The translations under genes were made by a program, and so were the position numbers. This document shows, in pieces, positions 60,419-64,000 of a stretch of DNA of 64,000 bases. How positions within the stretch are numbered: position 1 is the stretch's first letter; each line of letters begins with the position of its first letter. Source of the DNA: Methyloversatilis discipulorum (GTDB lineage: Bacteria > Pseudomonadota > Gammaproteobacteria > Burkholderiales > Rhodocyclaceae); contig NZ_ARVV01000001.1 in the NCBI RefSeq assembly GCF_000385375.1, forward strand, positions 2,852,001-2,916,000, written 5' to 3'. Under the pieces are notes generated by a model. It was given only the letters and a program-made list of their open reading frames with translations. It was not told the origin of the DNA and did not search any database.

Positions 60419-63400
60419 TCAGGTGCGCAGGAAGCGCGCCTCGAACTCCTCAGCCGGCACCGGCTTGCTGCACAGATAGCCCTGCCAGGCGTCGCATTCG
60501 CGGTCCTTCAGGAAGGCGAGCTGCTCCTCGGTTTCGACGCCTTCGGCGACCACGCGCATCTTCAGTGTGTGCGCCATCGCGATGATGGTGGCGGCAATCT
60601 CCATGTCGTTGCGGTCCTGCGGGATGTCGCGCACGAAGCTCTGGTCGATCTTCAGCACGTCGATCGGGAAGCGCTTGAGGTAGGCCAGAGACGAGTAGCC
60701 GGTGCCGAAGTCGTCGATCGACAGCGCAACGCCGAGCGCCTTCAGCGCGCGCAGGCGCTCTTCGGTCTGCTGAAGATCGTCAGCCAGCATCGATTCGGTC
60801 AGTTCGAATTCGAGCCGTCCGGCCTGCAGACCGGACTCGGCCATCAGCGCCGACAGGTACTGCGCCATGTCGGCGTGCTGCAACTGGCGCGCTGACAGGT
60901 TGACGGCGATGCTGAGCGCATGGCCGGCCTCCTGCCAGGCACGCGCCTGAGCACAGGCGGTGCGCAGCACCCACTCGCCGATCGGCACGATGAGGCCGCT
61001 TTCCTCGGCCACCGGAATGAAACGGGCCGGCGACACCATGCCCTCGTCCGGATCGATCCAGCGGATCAGCGCCTCGGCCCCGACGACGCGGCCGCTCGCC
61101 ATGTCGATCTGCGGCTGGTAATGCAGACGGAATTCGCCACGTTCGAGCGCGCGGCGCAGTCGCGTATCCAGATGCAGTCTGTCCTGCGCGGCCCGGCTCA
61201 TCGCCTCGGTGTAGAAGCGGAAGGCGCCGCGGCCGGCCTCCTTCGCCTGATACATCGCGACGTCGGAATGCTGGATCAGTTCGGTCACCGTGGTGCCGTC
61301 TTCCGGATAGACGGCGATGCCGATGCTGGCGCCGATGTAGATGTCGCGCCCCTGGGCGAGGCGGAACGGTGCCCGCATCAGTTCGAGCAGCGAATGGGCC
61401 ACGTGGGCGGCATCCTCGGGCGCGGTCATGCTCTCGATCAGCAGCACGAATTCGTCGCCGCCCAGACGTGCCAGCGTGTCGGCCTCGCGCAGGCGCGCGC
61501 GCAGGCGCTGCGCGATGGCGCTCAGCAGTTCGTCGCCAACCGGGTGGCCCAGGCTGTCGTTGACGTTCTTGAAGCGGTCGAGGTCGATGAACAGCAGCCC
61601 GACGTGCTCGTGCTGCCGTTCGGCACGCTCGATCGCGTGCTGCACACGCGACTGCAGCAGCAGGCGGTTCGGCAGGTCGGTCAGCGGGTCGTGATGCGCG
61701 AGGTGATCGAGCTTGGCTTCGGAGCGCTTGAGCTGGCTGATGTCGGTCATCACCGCGACGTAATGACTGGCCTGCCCCGATTCGTCACGCACCGTGCTGA
61801 TGTTCAGCAACTGCTGATACAGCTCGCCGTTCTTGCGCCGGTTCCACACCTCGCCCTGCCAGAAGCCGCTGTCCAGAACGGCGCGCCACATCGCCTTGTA
61901 GAAGGCCGGTTCGTGACGACCCGACTGCAGGATGCGCGGATTGTTTCCCAGCACCTCGAATTCGCTGTAGCCGGTGATGTCGGTGAAGGCACGATTGACG
62001 GCGACGATGCTGGCGTCCAGATCGGTGATGAACACGCCGTCGCGCGTGCTCTCGAACACGGCCGCCGCCTGCCGCAGCGCGCGACCGGCGCGTACCTTCT
62101 GCACGGCCAGCGCAGTGATGCGGCTGAATTCGACGATGAGCTTGAACTGTTCGTCATCGGGCAGGCCGGGGGCGTCGTGATAGACGGCGAAGGAGCCGAG
62201 CACGCGACCGGCCTCGTCCTTGAACGGCACCGACCAGCAGGAGCGGAAACCGACGCGACGCGCGAGATCGACATAGGGCGCCCAGTACGGGTGGTCCATC
62301 ACGTCGGCCGCCAGCACCGGCTCGCCGCTCCAGATCGCCGTGCCGCATGAGCCGACGCCTTCGCCCGGCTGCAGCGCCTCGAGTGCCTGGTTGTAGTAAT
62401 CGGGCAGACTGGGCGCCGCCCCATTGCGCAGATGACCGCTGGCTTCGTCGAGCAGCACGATGGACACGCGCATGTCGGCCTCGATCGCCTGCATGCGCAG
62501 CGCGATCGTTTCGAGCACGGATTCCAGCGGTGCCACCTGCACCACGCGGTCGAGCACGTCGACGCGCGCCTCGTTCACCAGCGCGGCGCGCTTGTTCGCC
62601 GTGATGTCGGTCCACGAGCCGACGATGTCGACCACCGGTGCGCCTGCCTCGCTGACCCGCCGCAGTTCGTCGCGCACCCAGATCTCGCGGCCGTCGCCGC
62701 AGCGGAAGCGGTATTCGTGGCTGAGATGACCGTCACGCATCAGCGTCGCCATGCCGGCGAGTGCGCGGTCGCGATCCTGCGGATGCAGATGATCGATCCA
62801 CCAGCCCGGCTGCATCGCCTCGGCGATCGAGTAGCCGAGAATGCGGCTGACGTTCTCGCTCACCCAGGTCGCGTGCGCCGTGCCATCGAGCACACGCAGG
62901 CTATAGACGATGGTCGGACTGGACGCCAGCAGTTGCGCCATGCGCTGGTTGGTGTCGCGCAGGCGCCGCTCCTCGCGCGCCAGTTCGGCACGGCGATGCA
63001 CCTTCTCCAGCGTGGACGGCAGTTCGTACAGATAGCCCTCGTGCTGCACGAGGTAGTCATCGACGCCCAGATGCAGTGCGCTGGACGCGAGTTCTTCGCT
63101 TTCGCGGCCGGCCATCATGACCACGGGCAGCTGCAGCAGGCGCTCCAGCCGGATGCGTCGGACCAGTTCAAGCGCGTCCGCCGGATGCGGACCGGCATCG
63201 AGCAGCAGCACGTCGAATTCGGCTTCTTCGCCGGTGGCCGGCAAGCGGGGCGCAACGTCGTCGACGCGGACGACCGCATCGAGCCGGATGTGCGGCGCAT
63301 GCTTCAGCAAGTGCCGGCGCATGCGCTCCAGTTCGTTTCCGCTGGCAGCGGCCGACAGTACGCGTATCGGCCGGTCGCGCCGCGCCTTCATCGAGCGCTG

Positions 63401-63763
63401 GCGCAGTACGGCCGCTTCCATCACGCGCGGCAGGCGTTCCAGATACTGGTCGCGCTTGATCAGGTAGTCGTCGGCACCCGCCTTCAACGCGGCGATCGCC
63501 GCGTCGCCGTCGCCCGAGCCGGTCAGCACGACGACGGCGAGCGGCCAGCCCTGTTCGCGCACGTGGGCGAGCAGTTCCAGCCCGGTGCCGTCCGGCAGCT
63601 TGAGGTCGGTCAGCAGCAGGTCGAACTGCCCGGATTCGAGCAGGCTGCGCGAACGCGCCAGCGTGGTCGCGATCTGCAGCTCGATGTCGCGCCCGCAGCG
63701 TGCCAGCGCCCGCTGCGTGAGATCGGCGTCGAACTCCGAATCTTCGGTATAGAGGACGCGCAT
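60419..63763 (-). CDS. REC-pseudoREC-PAS-GAF-PAS-GGDEF-EAL c-di-GMP signalling protein
   Basis: 1114 residues from the ATG at 63763, which overlaps the upstream regulator's stop (TGATG). Domains in order: receiver (1-120; D53, K103), a second degenerate receiver (~132-255; D189 kept, but the N-terminal acidic pair and the Lys are missing), PAS (~275-395), GAF (~400-560), PAS (~565-680), GGDEF (~685-860; GGDEF 768-772, I-site READ 759-762), EAL (~865-1110; EAL 897-899, DDFGTGYSSL from 1017). Both catalytic sites look intact, so it could make and break c-di-GMP, with direction set by its sensory domains. No membrane helix is visible. Confidence 0.95.
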   Translation of the reverse strand: MRVLYTEDSEFDADLTQRALARCGRDIELQIATTLARSRSLLESGQFDLLLTDLKLPDGTGLELLAHVREQGWPLAVVVLTGSGDGDAAIAALKAGADDYLIKRDQYLERLPRVMEAAVLRQRSMKARRDRPIRVLSAAASGNELERMRRHLLKHAPHIRLDAVVRVDDVAPRLPATGEEAEFDVLLLDAGPHPADALELVRRIRLERLLQLPVVMMAGRESEELASSALHLGVDDYLVQHEGYLYELPSTLEKVHRRAELAREERRLRDTNQRMAQLLASSPTIVYSLRVLDGTAHATWVSENVSRILGYSIAEAMQPGWWIDHLHPQDRDRALAGMATLMRDGHLSHEYRFRCGDGREIWVRDELRRVSEAGAPVVDIVGSWTDITANKRAALVNEARVDVLDRVVQVAPLESVLETIALRMQAIEADMRVSIVLLDEASGHLRNGAAPSLPDYYNQALEALQPGEGVGSCGTAIWSGEPVLAADVMDHPYWAPYVDLARRVGFRSCWSVPFKDEAGRVLGSFAVYHDAPGLPDDEQFKLIVEFSRITALAVQKVRAGRALRQAAAVFESTRDGVFITDLDASIVAVNRAFTDITGYSEFEVLGNNPRILQSGRHEPAFYKAMWRAVLDSGFWQGEVWNRRKNGELYQQLLNISTVRDESGQASHYVAVMTDISQLKRSEAKLDHLAHHDPLTDLPNRLLLQSRVQHAIERAERQHEHVGLLFIDLDRFKNVNDSLGHPVGDELLSAIAQRLRARLREADTLARLGGDEFVLLIESMTAPEDAAHVAHSLLELMRAPFRLAQGRDIYIGASIGIAVYPEDGTTVTELIQHSDVAMYQAKEAGRGAFRFYTEAMSRAAQDRLHLDTRLRRALERGEFRLHYQPQIDMASGRVVGAEALIRWIDPDEGMVSPARFIPVAEESGLIVPIGEWVLRTACAQARAWQEAGHALSIAVNLSARQLQHADMAQYLSALMAESGLQAGRLEFELTESMLADDLQQTEERLRALKALGVALSIDDFGTGYSSLAYLKRFPIDVLKIDQSFVRDIPQDRNDMEIAATIIAMAHTLKMRVVAEGVETEEQLAFLKDRECDAWQGYLCSKPVPAEEFEARFLRT

Positions 63764-64000
63764 CACACCGGACGCTGGTTGAGTTCGCACCAGTAGCGTT
63801 CGATCTGTCCCGCCGCCTCGACGAAACGATCGAAATCCACCGGTTTGACGATGAAGGAATTGACGCCCAGCGCGTAGGCGTCGTGCAGGTCGCGGTCTTC
63901 CGACGACGAACTGAGCACGACCACCGGAATGCGCCGGTACTTCGGATGCGCCTTCAGGTGGCGCAGCACCTCGATGCCATTCACGCGCGGCAGGTTGATG
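63763..64000 (-). CDS. Single-domain response regulator (CheY/Rcp1-like), partial
   Basis: The C-terminal ~78 residues are visible; the start and the phosphorylated aspartate lie beyond base 64000. The sequence INLPRVNGIEVLRHLKAHP, then RRIPVVVLSSSSEDRD, YALGVNSFIVKPVDFDRF, is the receiver beta3-alpha5 region with the conserved Ser and Lys. It ends ELNQRPV and overlaps the GGDEF-EAL gene by one base, so the two are translationally coupled and probably belong to one phosphorelay. Confidence 0.92.
   Translation of the reverse strand, partial: INLPRVNGIEVLRHLKAHPKYRRIPVVVLSSSSEDRDLHDAYALGVNSFIVKPVDFDRFVEAAGQIERYWCELNQRPV

Overview
The window is high-GC, gene-dense bacterial chromosome with short intergenic gaps. 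Gene content and order point to a betaproteobacterium, possibly Rhodocyclales-like: rpsT divergent from murJ; mltD-gloB-methyltransferase-rnhA-dnaQ synteny; an argD-argF-argG cluster; a DUF3579 gene; a CobD/CbiB-family protein. This placement is inference, because there is no rRNA in the window. I saw no phage, insertion sequence, CRISPR array, tRNA or rRNA.

Layout. 1-10192 (minus): Pel exopolysaccharide operon pelA-B-C-D-E-F, with pelF running off the left edge. 10314-14314 (minus): a four-gene Anbu module (circularly permuted ATP-grasp, alpha-E protein, transglutaminase-like protein, Anbu proteasome-like peptidase). 14526-19627: thiolase, CobD/CbiB-like protein, CoA-type Nudix hydrolase, retropepsin-like protease, a divergent glutamine amidotransferase, yajQ and ppnP. 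19742-23118: argG, argF, argD, preceded by an 86-codon gene and a terminator or attenuator. 23841-27029: DUF3579, rpsT, murJ, PEBP protein. 27015-31173: a GH17 membrane protein and a GH17-GT2 beta-glucan synthase. 31330-33944: small membrane protein plus an OmpR/EnvZ-type two-component system. 34065-39703: Sel1 protein, NosR/NirI-like flavo/iron-sulfur membrane protein, moaE, moaD, moeA, mobB. 39852-46536: NAD-type isocitrate dehydrogenase, dnaQ, rnhA, methyltransferase, gloB, a REC-GGDEF diguanylate cyclase and a frameshifted mltD. 46576-54238: nitronate monooxygenase and a complete peptide-type ABC importer. 54373-58879: DUF6279 lipoprotein, Lon substrate-binding-domain protein, TSUP exporter with divergent LysR regulator, rhomboid protease. 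58896-64000: dinB, a REP (BIME-like) cluster, and a REC-pseudoREC-PAS-GAF-PAS-GGDEF-EAL protein coupled to a single-domain response regulator.

Common thread. Much of the window concerns cell-surface polysaccharide and cyclic-di-GMP. Pel synthesis (with an apparently intact c-di-GMP I-site in PelD) and a beta-glucan synthase share 64 kb with two GGDEF proteins, one also carrying EAL, and with YajQ, a family that includes c-di-GMP-binding members.

Points most worth checking: a 20-bp perfect tandem duplication that frameshifts mltD; the Anbu module, whose substrate is unknown; the GH17/GH17-GT2 pair; the REP cluster; the promoter-terminator arrangement ahead of argD; and the degenerate second receiver in the GGDEF-EAL protein. 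I found no clearly unprecedented multi-gene system. The Anbu module is the nearest to an uncharacterised one.
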